From an uncultured Clostridia bacterium (GTDB lineage Bacteria; Bacillota; Clostridia; TANB77; CAG-508), in NCBI GenBank assembly GCA_934167305.1, contig CAKPKQ010000006.1, positions 1 through 56,910 on the forward strand: a stretch of DNA of 56,910 bases. Direction: 5' to 3'. The notes beneath the pieces were generated by a model. The model did not search any database. It saw only the letters and a program-made list of their open reading frames with translations, and was not told the DNA's origin. Shown here piece after piece: positions 1-8,762 of this stretch; position 1 is the first letter of the stretch, and the number at the start of each line of letters is the position of its first letter. The translations under genes were made by a program, and so were the position numbers.

Positions 1-97
1 TTTTCAAATCATTATTAATGTTTGCAAAAAATTGTTGTTACATCTTCTTGCGCAGTTGGGATGGAACGGAGAAAAGTACTTATATTACTGCTATTTA
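1..97. repeat. Palindromic element, copy 1 (right part only)
   Basis: This stretch matches the right half of two further copies at 18573-18727 and 50053-50266. Shared blocks are the TTTTCAAATCATTAT loop region, the stem arm ACATCTTCTTGC at 40-51, and GGGATGGAAC near 57. The left half lies outside the window. It sits just downstream of the gatA stop codon, so it separates gatA from whatever follows. The right arm after about position 70 differs in sequence from the other copies, as discussed in the findings. Confidence 0.75.
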
Positions 98-109
98 TTT
101 AAATTCTTT

Positions 110-1573
110 TTATAAATTTGGTTTATATTTGCTTCTAAAGTTTGTTGCTTGTTCATAAGTATATGCTGCATTTAATATAGTTTCTTCATCAAAATAATTT
201 CCTATTAATTGCATTCCTATTGGCATATTATTGCTATCTACTCCACATGGTATTGAAATAGCAGGAACTCCTGCAATATTTACAGGAACTGTGCATATAT
301 CTGATAAATACATTTCCATAGGATTTGATGATTTAGTACCAATATCAAAAGCAACTATTGGTGAAGTAGGTGTTAATATTACATCATACTTTTCAAAAGC
401 TTTTTTAAATTCTTGTTTTACAAGTGTTCTAACTTGTTGAGCTTTTTTATAATATGCATCATAGTAACCTGAAGACAATACATAAGTACCTAATATAATT
501 CTTCTTTTTACTTCTGAGCCAAATCCTTCACTTCTTGAATTTTTGAATAATTCCTTTAGGTTTGTATAATTTGGTGTACGGTATCCATAACGAATTCCAT
601 CAAATCTACCTAAGTTTGAACTTGCTTCTGCTGGTGCGATTATATAATATGTTGCTAAAGAATAATCTGCAATATCAAGGCTAAATTCTTCTACCTCTGC
701 TCCTAGCTCTTTATATTTTTCAATTGCTTCTTCAACTTTTGCTTTTACTTCTGGATTTATTCCTTCTCCAAAATACTCTTTTGGAACTCCAATTTTTAAA
801 CCTTTAACATCATTTTTTAGGCATTTAGTATAGTCTTTTTCCACAATTTCTGCTGAGGTTGTGTCTTTCTCGTCATGTCCACTAATTACATTTAATAAAA
901 GTGCTGCATCTTTAACATCTTTAGTCATTGGACCAATTTGATCAAGTGAAGATGCAAATGCTACTAATCCATAACGCGATACTAATCCATAAGTTGGTTT
1001 TAGTCCTACAATACCACATAAGCTTGCAGGTTGACGAATCGAACCACCTGTGTCTGAGCCTAGTGCCCATGGTACTAAATTTGTCGCAACAGCTGCTGCA
1101 CTACCTCCTGATGAACCACCAGGCACTTTATTTAGGTTCCATGGGTTTTTTGTTGGATGAAAATATGAATATTCTGTTGATGATCCCATTGCGAATTCAT
1201 CCATATTTAATTTTCCAAGCATTATCATATCTTCTGCATTTATTTTATCCATAACTGTTGCATTATATGGCGAAACAAAATCTGCTAACATTTTAGAACC
1301 ACATGTAGTTTTTACACCTTTTGTGCACATATTGTCTTTTATTCCTATTGGAATACCAGCTAATTCTGATTTTGACTCCCCTGCTTCTATTTTTTTATCA
1401 ATATCTTCTGCCTTTTTTATTGCTTCATCTGTCAATGGTGTAATAAAAGCTTGTACATCTTTTTCTCTTTCATTTATTCTATCTGCATAAGCTTTAGTAA
1501 TTTCAACTGATGTTAGTTCTTTATTTTTTAATTTTTCTATAAGTTCATGTACAGTTAATTCTGTAATATTCAT
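110..1573 (-). CDS. gatA: Asp-tRNA(Asn)/Glu-tRNA(Gln) amidotransferase subunit A
   Basis: GatA is the glutaminase/amidase subunit of the GatCAB complex. It releases ammonia from glutamine so that mischarged Asp-tRNA(Asn) and/or Glu-tRNA(Gln) can be converted to the correct aminoacyl-tRNA. The amidase signature is complete: the catalytic lysine in GIPIGIKDN (about residue 80), PGGSSGGSAAAVA (about 155-165) and GSDTGGSIRQPA (about 175-185) give the Ser-Ser-Lys triad. The length (about 487 residues) is normal. I choose the ATG at 1573 over the in-frame one at 1582 because an AAAGGA site lies 9 bases before it. It follows gatC by about 22 bases and is last in the aspS-gatC-gatA run. gatB is not in the window. 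Confidence 0.95.
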   Translation of the reverse strand: MNITELTVHELIEKLKNKELTSVEITKAYADRINEREKDVQAFITPLTDEAIKKAEDIDKKIEAGESKSELAGIPIGIKDNMCTKGVKTTCGSKMLADFVSPYNATVMDKINAEDMIMLGKLNMDEFAMGSSTEYSYFHPTKNPWNLNKVPGGSSGGSAAAVATNLVPWALGSDTGGSIRQPASLCGIVGLKPTYGLVSRYGLVAFASSLDQIGPMTKDVKDAALLLNVISGHDEKDTTSAEIVEKDYTKCLKNDVKGLKIGVPKEYFGEGINPEVKAKVEEAIEKYKELGAEVEEFSLDIADYSLATYYIIAPAEASSNLGRFDGIRYGYRTPNYTNLKELFKNSRSEGFGSEVKRRIILGTYVLSSGYYDAYYKKAQQVRTLVKQEFKKAFEKYDVILTPTSPIVAFDIGTKSSNPMEMYLSDICTVPVNIAGVPAISIPCGVDSNNMPIGMQLIGNYFDEETILNAAYTYEQATNFRSKYKPNL

Positions 1574-1595
1574 CTTATTCATTCCTTTCTGTTAA

Positions 1596-1883
1596 TTATT
1601 GAATTACTTTTGGAATTTTAAACATATTTCTTTCTTTTTCCGGAGCATTAGCCATTAATGCTTCTTTATCTTCAAAGTTTCTAACTTCATCTTTACGAAA
1701 TACATTATATTTATTTTCAACACCAATAGCCTCTGATAATCCCTCTGTTGGCGCTTTGCTTACTATGTTTGCATAATTTAAAATATCTTGTAAGTGCAAA
1801 AGATAAGTGTCTACTTCATCTTCTTTCAAATTCAAACTTGCCAAATTTGCAATGTGTAATAACTCTTCTCTTGAAACTTTCAT
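1596..1883 (-). CDS. gatC: Asp-tRNA(Asn)/Glu-tRNA(Gln) amidotransferase subunit C
   Basis: This 95-residue protein is the small GatC subunit, which wraps around GatA and stabilises the GatA-GatB complex. It begins with the family pattern of a short helix (VSREELLHIANLASL) followed by a second helix (YLLHLQDILNYANIV) and an extended tail ending in FKIPKVIQ. The ribosome site AAAGGAGATGAGCTTAG before the ATG is strong. It lies between aspS (79-base gap) and gatA and is presumably transcribed from the T-box-controlled promoter upstream of aspS. Confidence 0.93.
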   Translation of the reverse strand: MKVSREELLHIANLASLNLKEDEVDTYLLHLQDILNYANIVSKAPTEGLSEAIGVENKYNVFRKDEVRNFEDKEALMANAPEKERNMFKIPKVIQ

Positions 1884-1962
1884 CTAAGCTCATCTCCTTT
1901 ATAAACATTGTCCTTATTATATATATTTTTTGCCCAAATTACAAGCATTGAAGCTATAATTT

Positions 1963-3711
1963 TTACTTTGTTTCAGTTATTCTAATATTTAATTCTCTTA
2001 ATTGTTCTTTTGTAACAAAACCTGGTGCACCCATCATTAAATCTTCGGCTTTGCTGTTCATTGGAAATGCAATTACCTCTCTAATATTTTCCGCATCTGT
2101 TAAAAGCATTAACATTCTATCTACACCTGGTGCAATTCCAGCATGTGGTGGTGCTCCATATTGAAATGCATTAAATAAAGCAGAAAATTTCTCTTCAATG
2201 TCTTTTTTAGTATAACCTGCTATTTCAAATGCTTTTACCATTATTTCTGGATCATGGTTTCTAACCGCTCCAGATGAAAGCTCAATCCCATTACATACAA
2301 TATCATATTGATATGCCAAAATCTCAAGTGGCTTTTTGGTAAGTAGTGCTTCCATTCCTCCTTGTGGCATTGAAAATGGGTTATGACAAAATGCTATTTT
2401 TTCGTCATCTTCTAATTCATACATTGGAAAATCAACAATCCATGCAAATTGAAAACTGTTTTCATCTATTAACTCTAATCTTTTTCCTAACTCTGTTCTT
2501 ATTTGTCCTGCTAGCTCTGATGCTCTTTTTTCATTATCTGCTATAAAAAATATTGTATCTTCGCTTTTTAAGTCTGCAATTTTTATCAATTCTTTTTTCA
2601 AATCAATTGGTATAAATTTATCTATTGGACCTTTTAATGACATATCTTCTTGCACTTCCAAATACCCAAGTCCAGGCATTCCCAAAGACATTGCATATTC
2701 TAACATTTTTTCATGAAATCCCTTTGATAAATGTTTATTAACTTTAATTGCTCTTACTGTTCTGTTAATAAATGGTTTAAATGTACATTGTTTGAAAAAT
2801 TCTGATAAATCTATTATATACAATGGGTTTCTTAAGTCTGGTTTGTCTGTTCCATATTTTAACATTGATTCTTTGTATGCAATTCTTGGAAATGGATATT
2901 TTGCTATTTTTTTAGTAGAAAATTTACTGAATGTATTATAAATAACAGGCTCTATTGCACTAAACACATCTTCTTGTGTAGCATAAGACATTTCCATATC
3001 TAATTGATAAAATTCGCCAGGGCATCTATCAGCTCTTGCATCTTCATCTCTAAAACATGGTGCAATTTGAAAATATTTATCTATTCCAGATACCATAAGC
3101 AATTGTTTAAATTGTTGTGGTGCTTGTGGAAGTGCATAAAATTTTCCTTTGTGTACCCTGCTTGGTACTAAATAATCTCTAGCTCCTTCTGGTGAAGAAC
3201 TTGTCAAGATTGGAGTTTGGACTTCCAAAAAGCCATTACCAATCATTTGCTCTCTTAAATATTGAATTACTTTCGAACGTAAAATTAAATTGTTAGTTAA
3301 TTTTGTGCTTCTCAAGTCCAAAAATCTATATTTAAGCCTTAAATCTTCTCTTACAACTTGATTTTTGTTTACTTCAAATGGCAACTCCTTTGTTCTTTTT
3401 CCTAAAACTTCAATTGTTTCAATTTTAATTTCTACAAGTCCTGTTTTTAATTTTGGATTTATGGTTTCTTCATCTCTTTTTTTAACTGTTCCTTCAACAC
3501 ATACAGATGATTCTATTGGTATATGTGATGCAAAATCTACATCTTCTGTTTTTCCAGAAGTAACTACTTGTGTAATTCCATACATATCACGTATGTCTAA
3601 AAATACCAATCCTCCTAAATCTCTAATTGTTTCTACAAATCCTGCAATCTTAACTTTTTTACCTACATCTTCTAGGCTTATTTCATTACAGGTATGTGTA
3701 CGGTAACTCAT
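1963..3711 (-). CDS. aspS: Aspartyl-tRNA synthetase
   Basis: Class II synthetase of the bacterial type: N-terminal OB-fold anticodon-binding domain (about residues 1-110), then the catalytic core interrupted by the GAD insertion. Motif 2 is seen in FRDEDARADRCPGEFYQ and motif 3 in GAPPHAGIAPGVDRM near the C-terminus. The length of 582 residues is typical. Being first in an operon with gatC and gatA suggests that it supplies Asp-tRNA, possibly Asp-tRNA(Asn), to the amidotransferase. Whether it is discriminating cannot be settled by eye. It is preceded by a T-box leader and intrinsic terminator. Confidence 0.95.
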   Translation of the reverse strand: MSYRTHTCNEISLEDVGKKVKIAGFVETIRDLGGLVFLDIRDMYGITQVVTSGKTEDVDFASHIPIESSVCVEGTVKKRDEETINPKLKTGLVEIKIETIEVLGKRTKELPFEVNKNQVVREDLRLKYRFLDLRSTKLTNNLILRSKVIQYLREQMIGNGFLEVQTPILTSSSPEGARDYLVPSRVHKGKFYALPQAPQQFKQLLMVSGIDKYFQIAPCFRDEDARADRCPGEFYQLDMEMSYATQEDVFSAIEPVIYNTFSKFSTKKIAKYPFPRIAYKESMLKYGTDKPDLRNPLYIIDLSEFFKQCTFKPFINRTVRAIKVNKHLSKGFHEKMLEYAMSLGMPGLGYLEVQEDMSLKGPIDKFIPIDLKKELIKIADLKSEDTIFFIADNEKRASELAGQIRTELGKRLELIDENSFQFAWIVDFPMYELEDDEKIAFCHNPFSMPQGGMEALLTKKPLEILAYQYDIVCNGIELSSGAVRNHDPEIMVKAFEIAGYTKKDIEEKFSALFNAFQYGAPPHAGIAPGVDRMLMLLTDAENIREVIAFPMNSKAEDLMMGAPGFVTKEQLRELNIRITETK

Positions 3712-3760
3712 AAAAATCCCCCTTTCTATATTATTTTTTCTTATATAGTGTAGGGAAAAA

Positions 3761-3997
3761 CAAATGTCCCTGCACTATAAATAGTGCAGGGACGAAATCT
3801 CTTTTAGTTCCGCGGTACCACCCAGCTTGAAACTTATATTATTGTTTCCTCTTTTCAAAATTACAGACTACTCCTATGTGTTGGCAAAGTTATGTTCTTC
3901 TACAAAAGGCTCTCAGCGCAGTCACCTTTATTCTCTGTTAGCAACTTTTAACCCGTCGTCATATTCATCATAATCTAATAATTTTTTATAATTATTT
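3761..3997 (-). promoter_or_regulatory. T-box riboswitch leader of aspS-gatC-gatA
   Basis: Read on the minus strand, the leader holds the conserved T-box sequence GGGTGGTACCGCGG (3810-3823). Upstream of it is a Stem I with an AGAGA bulge and a distal AAAGG/CCTTT helix. The specifier-loop 3' strand reads AAGAACAT (GAAC at 3894-3897), between the TGTAG and AACTTT helix strands. It ends in a perfect 13-bp terminator hairpin (3766-3793) followed by a T-rich run. T-boxes pair with uncharged tRNA to prevent termination. The loop shows overlapping GAA (Glu) and AAC (Asn) codons, and no GAC for aspartate is seen there. Identification as a T-box is secure; the specifier assignment is inferred from hand folding. 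Confidence 0.92.
3766..3793 (-). terminator. T-box intrinsic terminator
   Basis: A perfect 13-bp inverted repeat (GTCCCTGCACTAT and its complement) with a two-base centre is followed on the minus strand by ATTTGTTTTT. It is the terminator that the antiterminator containing GGTACCGCGG would replace when uncharged tRNA binds. Confidence 0.93.
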
Positions 3998-4027
3998 ATT
4001 ATATAGTATATCTCATATTTTTGTCAA
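3998..4027 (-). promoter_or_regulatory. Sigma-A-type promoter of the T-box/aspS operon
   Basis: On the minus strand TTGACA (4022-4027) and TATAAT (3998-4003) are separated by 18 bases. The start of transcription would fall just before Stem I of the T-box. The -35 overlaps the last codon of the neighbouring pseudopilin-like reading frame. Confidence 0.8.
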
Positions 4028-5319
4028 CACCTTATGGTAAATACGTTATAAATTATGTGAATTTTTAATTTTTTAAACAATTTTTCTAAATAGCATAAAG
4101 TATTGCACGTAAGCCACATGTTGCTTCTGTATATTTTATTCCGCAAACTATCACGATGTGAAGAATTTCCATTCACTTTTGAATTATTATAATATCCTCC
4201 TCTACAAGTACAAACTAAATAAGTATTAAATAAGTTAACTGAAGATGTTTCTGTTGTCCATTCTCTTGCATTTCCAGACATATCCCAAATATTACAATAT
4301 TTATCAGCATTTTCAGCTGATCCTGTATTTCCAAAAGCCTTACCATTATTTTCACTAGCATAGTTTGAGTTTCCTGAATATTTTTGTATGAAAACTATTG
4401 CTGTATCCCATGCATAACTATTAGCTAAGTCACTTTCATAGTGTGAATCAACACCTTGATACATCTTTCTTGCTGATGTTGCTGCTTCTAGTTGTGTTAT
4501 ACCTGTTAATACTTCTTGATTGTATTTTGAAACTATTTTTTCTTTTGTTCCACTTGCTTCAAATCTTGCAATATAGTAACCACCATTTTTTGTTGCATTT
4601 GATGTAAATTGTGTCAAATGTAATGCAGTTGCATTTTCAGAACTAGCATCTGTTGTGTCATTTCCATTTCTTGATGTTGCTAATTCTGTATAATATTGCG
4701 CTACTGTTAATGTAGATTCATATGTTGAATCATCTTTTGGTTGTTGTAGTGCTGGTTCAGAAGCATTTTCAAATGTATATCTTCCAAGCGTTATATTGGT
4801 TGTTGAACCATCTTTATTTTTTATACTTCCAACTGGTACCCATACAAATTGATTTCCAAGTGTAGCTTCTCTTGTGTCTTCTATTACAATTCCATCTTGT
4901 ACTGATGGAATATGGTCTTCTGTTTCAGTATAATTATATGTTACATTTCCTGTTGATCCATGAGGTACTATTTTAAATCCCTTTGGAATCATTATTTTAT
5001 TTCCATATAAATCTTTTGCACTTTCATTTTTGTCTGCTGTTTTTCCTACCATATCTGCAACATTTTTTGTTTCTTCTGTTATATTTTCTTCTTCACCTGT
5101 TTTTCTATTTATTAAATTATTTAAACTATTTACACTTTCAATTTCTTTATCAGCTGCATCATCCATTTTCTTTTGTGCTGAGCCGGCTCTACTTATTATT
5201 CCATTATCATTAAATATTATATTAATAGATACTGCTGATAGTATTATTAATACAACTATTGTAATTACAAGAGCAATTAACGTAATTCCATTATTATTTC
5301 TATAATTCATTTTTTTCAT
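4024..5319 (-). CDS. Pseudopilin-like N-terminus with FGE/SUMF1-like C-terminal domain; 3' end probably frameshifted
   Basis: The N-terminus has a class III (type IV prepilin) signal: a short polar leader, then GITLIALVITIVVLIIL, a hydrophobic helix continuing into a coiled polar region. The C-terminal part carries formylglycine-generating-enzyme-like signatures: NIWDMSGNAREW, RGGYYNNS and SHRDS. This architecture fits a surface-displayed pilin-like protein of unknown ligand. The ATG at 5319 has GGAG six bases upstream, so I prefer it to the upstream one at 5367, which overlaps adhE. The expected closing GLRAILYAI is present but in another frame, reached by losing one base in the TTTT run at 4134-4137. 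That frame would stop at 4086-4088. The tail encoded to 4024 is therefore probably not native. Confidence 0.75.
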   Translation of the reverse strand: MKKMNYRNNNGITLIALVITIVVLIILSAVSINIIFNDNGIISRAGSAQKKMDDAADKEIESVNSLNNLINRKTGEEENITEETKNVADMVGKTADKNESAKDLYGNKIMIPKGFKIVPHGSTGNVTYNYTETEDHIPSVQDGIVIEDTREATLGNQFVWVPVGSIKNKDGSTTNITLGRYTFENASEPALQQPKDDSTYESTLTVAQYYTELATSRNGNDTTDASSENATALHLTQFTSNATKNGGYYIARFEASGTKEKIVSKYNQEVLTGITQLEAATSARKMYQGVDSHYESDLANSYAWDTAIVFIQKYSGNSNYASENNGKAFGNTGSAENADKYCNIWDMSGNAREWTTETSSVNLFNTYLVCTCRGGYYNNSKVNGNSSHRDSLRNKIYRSNMWLTCNTLCYLEKLFKKLKIHIIYNVFTIRC

Positions 5320-5350
5320 AACTTTCTCCATTCCTATAACATTTTTATAC

Positions 5351-7960
5351 TTAAATTTCATTTCCATAGTAACTATCTATTAATATTTGTTTTAATTCTT
5401 CAACTAATGGTAATCTTGGGTTTGCAGTTGTACATTGATCTTCAAATGCTCTATCTGCTAACAAATCAAGTTTTGCCATGAATTCTTGCTCATTGACTCC
5501 AGCTTCTTTAAAGCTTTTTGGAATATTCAAATCTGCATTCAACTTTTGAATTTCTTTAATTAAAGAGTTAACTCCTTCTTCATTTCCATAAGCAGGGAAA
5601 TTCATTCTTCTTGATAAATCTGCATATTTTTGGTCTGCAATATAGTATTCATATTTAGGGAAAGAAACAAACTTAGTTGGCCTTTGACTGTTATATCTTA
5701 TTACATATGGTAATAAAATTGCATTTATTCTTCCATGTGGCAAGTGGAATTCAGCTCCTATTTTATGTGCTAAAGAATGGTTTACTCCTAAGAATGCATT
5801 TGTAAAAGCCATACCTGCAATTGTACTTGCATTATGCATTTTTTCTCTTGCATGTGTATTACTTCCATTGTTATATGCTTCTCTTAAGTTTTTAAATACT
5901 AACTCAAATGCTTTTTCTGCTAGTCCATCCGTATAATCAGATGCCATATTTGATACATAAGCTTCAATAGCATGTGTTAAAACATCCATACCAGTATCTG
6001 CTGTAATTGTTTTTGGCAGACTCATAACTAAGTCTGGATCAACTATCGCAACATCTGGTGTTAATTCATAATCTGCTAAAGGATATTTTTTATTTAATTT
6101 TTTGTCTGTAATAACAGCAAATGATGTAACTTCTGAGCCAGTTCCTGATGTTGTCGGAATTGCAACTAATTGCGCTTTATTGCCTAATTTAGGGAATTTA
6201 TAAGTACGTTTTCTTATGTCCATAAATTTAAGTTTCATTCCTTCTGCATCAGCTTCTGGATGTTCGTAGAATAGCCACATTCCTTTTGCAGCATCAATTG
6301 GGCTTCCTCCACCTACTGCAATAATTACATCAGGCTTAAATTCTCTCATCATTTCTACTCCTCTATAAACAGTTTCAAATGATGGATCTGATTCAACATC
6401 TGAGAAAATTTCAGAATGTACATATTCTTTTCTTTTTCTTAAGTAATATAAAATTTTATCTATATAACCTAAGTTTACCATTGATGGGTCTGTAACAATA
6501 AATGCTCTTGAAATATTTGGCATTTTTTCTAAATATGCAATAGAACCTGCTTCAAAATATATTTTCTGTGGCACTTTAAACCATTGCATATTAACTCTCC
6601 TTTTAGCTACTCTTTTAATATTTATTAAATTTACACTTGATACATTTGCTGTTGTAGAGTTTCCACCAAATGTTCCACATCCTAATGTTAATGATGGCAT
6701 ATTTGTATTATATATATCACCTATTGCTCCATGTGTTGATGGTGAATTTACTATTATTCTACCCACTTTAACTCTTTCTGAGAATTTTTGTATTGTTTCA
6801 TTATCTTCTGAATGAATAACAGCTGAATGTCCCATTCCACCAAATTCAATTAATTTTTCTGCTAATTCTATTCCCTCATCTGCATTTTCAACTACATAAT
6901 ATGCAAGTACAGGGCTCAATTTTTCTTTTGAAAATGGGTATTCAATTCCAACTCCATTCTCTTTCAATACTAATACTTTTGTATCTTTTGGTACTTCTAT
7001 ATTTGCACCTTTTGCAATAATATATGGGCTTTTTCCTACTATATCTGCATTTAATGCACAACCTTTTTCCGCTATAAACATACTATTACGTAACTTTTCT
7101 GTTTGTTCTGCATTTAAGAAATAACATCCTGCTTCTTTCATGAGCTCTTCAAATTCTTTATGAATTTCTCTATCAACTATAACTGATTGTTCTGATGCAC
7201 AAATCATTCCATTATCAAATGATTTTGATAACACTAAATCATTTACTGATGTTTTTAATTTTGCAGTTTTATCTATATAGCAAGGTACATTTCCTGGTCC
7301 AACGCCTAATGCTGGTTTTCCACATGAATATGCTGATTTTACCATTCCACTTCCACCAGTTGCCAAAATCAAATTAACTCCTGGGTGATTCATTAAAGCA
7401 GTTGTAGCTGTTATAGATGGTTCTTCAATCCATAAAATACAATCTTCTGGAGCACCTGCTTTTATAGCAGCATCCCTTAAAATTGTTGCTGCTGCAACAC
7501 TACATTTTTGTGCAGATGGGTGGAAACCAAATATTATAACATTTCTTGTTTTTGCTGCAATTAGCGATTTAAACATTGTTGTTGAAGTTGGGTTTGTAAC
7601 AGGTGTTACACCAGCTATAATTCCTATTGGTTCTGCAATTTCCTCATACCCTTCTTCTTCGTTATCTGAAATTATTCCAACTGTTTTATCATATTTTATA
7701 CTGTGATAAATATATTCTGTTGCAAACATATTCTTTGTAATTTTATCTTCGTAAATACCTCTACCTGTTTCTTCTACAGCCATTTTGGCAAGTTCCATAT
7801 GATGTTCTAACCCAGCCATTGCCATTTGTTTTACAATTTCATCAACTTGCTCTTGGTCTAATTTCATGTATTCTTCTGAGGCCTTTTTAGCTCTTTCAAC
7901 TAAACCATCTATCATCTCTTCAATTCTTTTTTTCTCTTCTTCACTAACTTCTTTTGCCAT
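5351..7960 (-). CDS. adhE: Bifunctional acetaldehyde/alcohol dehydrogenase
   Basis: AdhE converts acetyl-CoA to acetaldehyde and then ethanol, regenerating NAD+ during fermentation; family members form long spirosomes. The N-terminal aldehyde dehydrogenase half (about residues 1-440) has the catalytic cysteine in NGMICASEQS (C254). The C-terminal iron-dependent alcohol dehydrogenase half (about 450-869) has GGGSPIDAAKG and the metal-binding HSLAHKIGAEFHLPHG. The length of 869 residues is normal. An upstream TTG at 7966 is possible, but the ATG at 7960 is preferred. It is monocistronic or weakly linked to the pseudopilin-like gene 31 bases downstream. No clear Rex operator was recognised upstream. 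Confidence 0.95.
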   Translation of the reverse strand: MAKEVSEEEKKRIEEMIDGLVERAKKASEEYMKLDQEQVDEIVKQMAMAGLEHHMELAKMAVEETGRGIYEDKITKNMFATEYIYHSIKYDKTVGIISDNEEEGYEEIAEPIGIIAGVTPVTNPTSTTMFKSLIAAKTRNVIIFGFHPSAQKCSVAAATILRDAAIKAGAPEDCILWIEEPSITATTALMNHPGVNLILATGGSGMVKSAYSCGKPALGVGPGNVPCYIDKTAKLKTSVNDLVLSKSFDNGMICASEQSVIVDREIHKEFEELMKEAGCYFLNAEQTEKLRNSMFIAEKGCALNADIVGKSPYIIAKGANIEVPKDTKVLVLKENGVGIEYPFSKEKLSPVLAYYVVENADEGIELAEKLIEFGGMGHSAVIHSEDNETIQKFSERVKVGRIIVNSPSTHGAIGDIYNTNMPSLTLGCGTFGGNSTTANVSSVNLINIKRVAKRRVNMQWFKVPQKIYFEAGSIAYLEKMPNISRAFIVTDPSMVNLGYIDKILYYLRKRKEYVHSEIFSDVESDPSFETVYRGVEMMREFKPDVIIAVGGGSPIDAAKGMWLFYEHPEADAEGMKLKFMDIRKRTYKFPKLGNKAQLVAIPTTSGTGSEVTSFAVITDKKLNKKYPLADYELTPDVAIVDPDLVMSLPKTITADTGMDVLTHAIEAYVSNMASDYTDGLAEKAFELVFKNLREAYNNGSNTHAREKMHNASTIAGMAFTNAFLGVNHSLAHKIGAEFHLPHGRINAILLPYVIRYNSQRPTKFVSFPKYEYYIADQKYADLSRRMNFPAYGNEEGVNSLIKEIQKLNADLNIPKSFKEAGVNEQEFMAKLDLLADRAFEDQCTTANPRLPLVEELKQILIDSYYGNEI

Positions 7961-8010
7961 TTTCAAATTTTCCTTTCTCTCTTGTAAATAATTATTTCCA
8001 ATTTAATGCA

Positions 8011-8039
8011 ATTATATACTAACGTCTTTTTAATGTAAA
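8011..8039 (-). promoter_or_regulatory. Promoter of adhE
   Basis: Minus-strand TTTACA (8034-8039) and TATAAT (8011-8016) are spaced by 17 bases, about 50 bases before the adhE start codon. Confidence 0.65.
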
Positions 8040-8150
8040 TAAATTATATTTAAAAATTAAGAAAAATGATTTACTCTGCAAATTTGTGCAGTCAAAAATA
8101 ACCTAATCCTTTTGTATAATAAAAATTTCCAATTTGCCGTACACTAAAAA

Positions 8151-8176
8151 ATGAAGCCACCAATAGGTAGCTTCAT
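8151..8176 (-). terminator. Terminator downstream of the 129-residue gene
   Basis: On the minus strand ATGAAGCTACC-TATT-GGTGGCTTCAT forms an 11-bp stem (one G-T pair) followed by TTTTTT. It lies 7 bases after the stop codon of the gene at 8183-8572 and separates it from adhE. Confidence 0.85.
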
Positions 8177-8182
8177 AAGGTT

Positions 8183-8572
8183 TTACATCAATTGCTCTTC
8201 ATAATATTCTATTGGGGAATTTGCGTTACACATTTCCTCAATTTGATGATACTTGGCTTCTTGTAGTGTCACATAAATATCTTGCCAGCTATATTCTAAA
8301 ATTATATTAGCTAGAGCATGTATTAGCTTTTTGGAATCAATTTTCTTAAATAAACGTTTCTTTGGACTACTATGAATTCTTATCTCTTCAATCTTTCCCA
8401 AAAGCATTGCAGCATCTTCTGAATCCATGCCAGTTATCCAAACTAATTCCTCAACATCAGATTGTTCTACTTGATACTCCCGTTCTTCAAACTGATTTGT
8501 ATCTTTGAAAGTAATGGTATTACCCCTTATTTTCAAAACCGAACCAAGTTCCACATTTTGAATCAACATCAT
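8183..8572 (-). CDS. Hypothetical protein, 129 residues
   Basis: I do not recognise the family. The protein is soluble and acidic, without membrane segments or a signal peptide. It opens with MMLIQNVELGSVLKIRGNTITF, suggesting a small beta-rich start, then an acidic middle (QSDVEELVWITGMDSEDAAM), a basic stretch (SSPKKRLFKKIDSKK) and a helical C-terminal third. GGAGG lies 6 bases before the first ATG. It has its own promoter (8617-8645) and terminator, so it is a single-gene unit, divergent from the putative metallopeptidase gene. Confidence 0.75.
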   Translation of the reverse strand: MMLIQNVELGSVLKIRGNTITFKDTNQFEEREYQVEQSDVEELVWITGMDSEDAAMLLGKIEEIRIHSSPKKRLFKKIDSKKLIHALANIILEYSWQDIYVTLQEAKYHQIEEMCNANSPIEYYEEQLM

Positions 8573-8590
8573 AAAAAACCTCCAATTTTT

Positions 8591-8645
8591 TTCAGCATTG
8601 CTGAATTGTAACTTATATTATATTACTTTTTCACAATTATGTCAA
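8591..8645 (-). promoter_or_regulatory. Promoter with palindrome upstream of the 129-residue gene
   Basis: Minus-strand TTGACA (8640-8645) and TATAAT (8617-8622) are 17 bases apart, a near-ideal sigma-A promoter. Immediately downstream lies the palindrome TTCAGCATTGCTGAA (8591-8605), close to the expected transcription start. It could be an operator or a 5' hairpin of the mRNA. Confidence 0.75.
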
Positions 8646-8658
8646 TTTTGTTGTCTTT

Positions 8659-8724
8659 GTAATATATTTGTAATAAAACTGTAATTATTTCGTAATATTA
8701 TTTTGTAATATTATGTTGTATAAT
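8659..8724 (+). promoter_or_regulatory. Helically phased GTAAT repeats before a -10 box
   Basis: GTAAT occurs at 8659, 8670, 8681 and 8692, exactly 11 bases apart, and again at 8705. TATAAT follows at 8719-8724. No good -35 is visible at the usual distance, so the plus-strand promoter may depend on an activator bound to the phased repeats. The repeats lie between the divergent promoters of the flanking genes. Confidence 0.5.
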
Positions 8725-8762
8725 GGAACAAGGAAATTACTAAGGAGAAACGTTTTATAAAT

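Noticed and set aside
928..1254. A 108-residue plus-strand frame inside gatA
   Set aside because: It is a shadow of gatA: low-complexity translation without a ribosome site, opposite a well-conserved enzyme gene.
4134..4137. Programmed ribosomal frameshifting at the TTTT run (AAAA on the coding strand)
   Set aside because: The run is too short for a classic slippery site and no following structure is obvious; mutation, phase variation or sequencing error explains it more simply.
7961..8180. Rex (redox) operator upstream of adhE
   Set aside because: No TTGTTAA-N4-TTAACAA-like site could be found, although Rex control of adhE is common.
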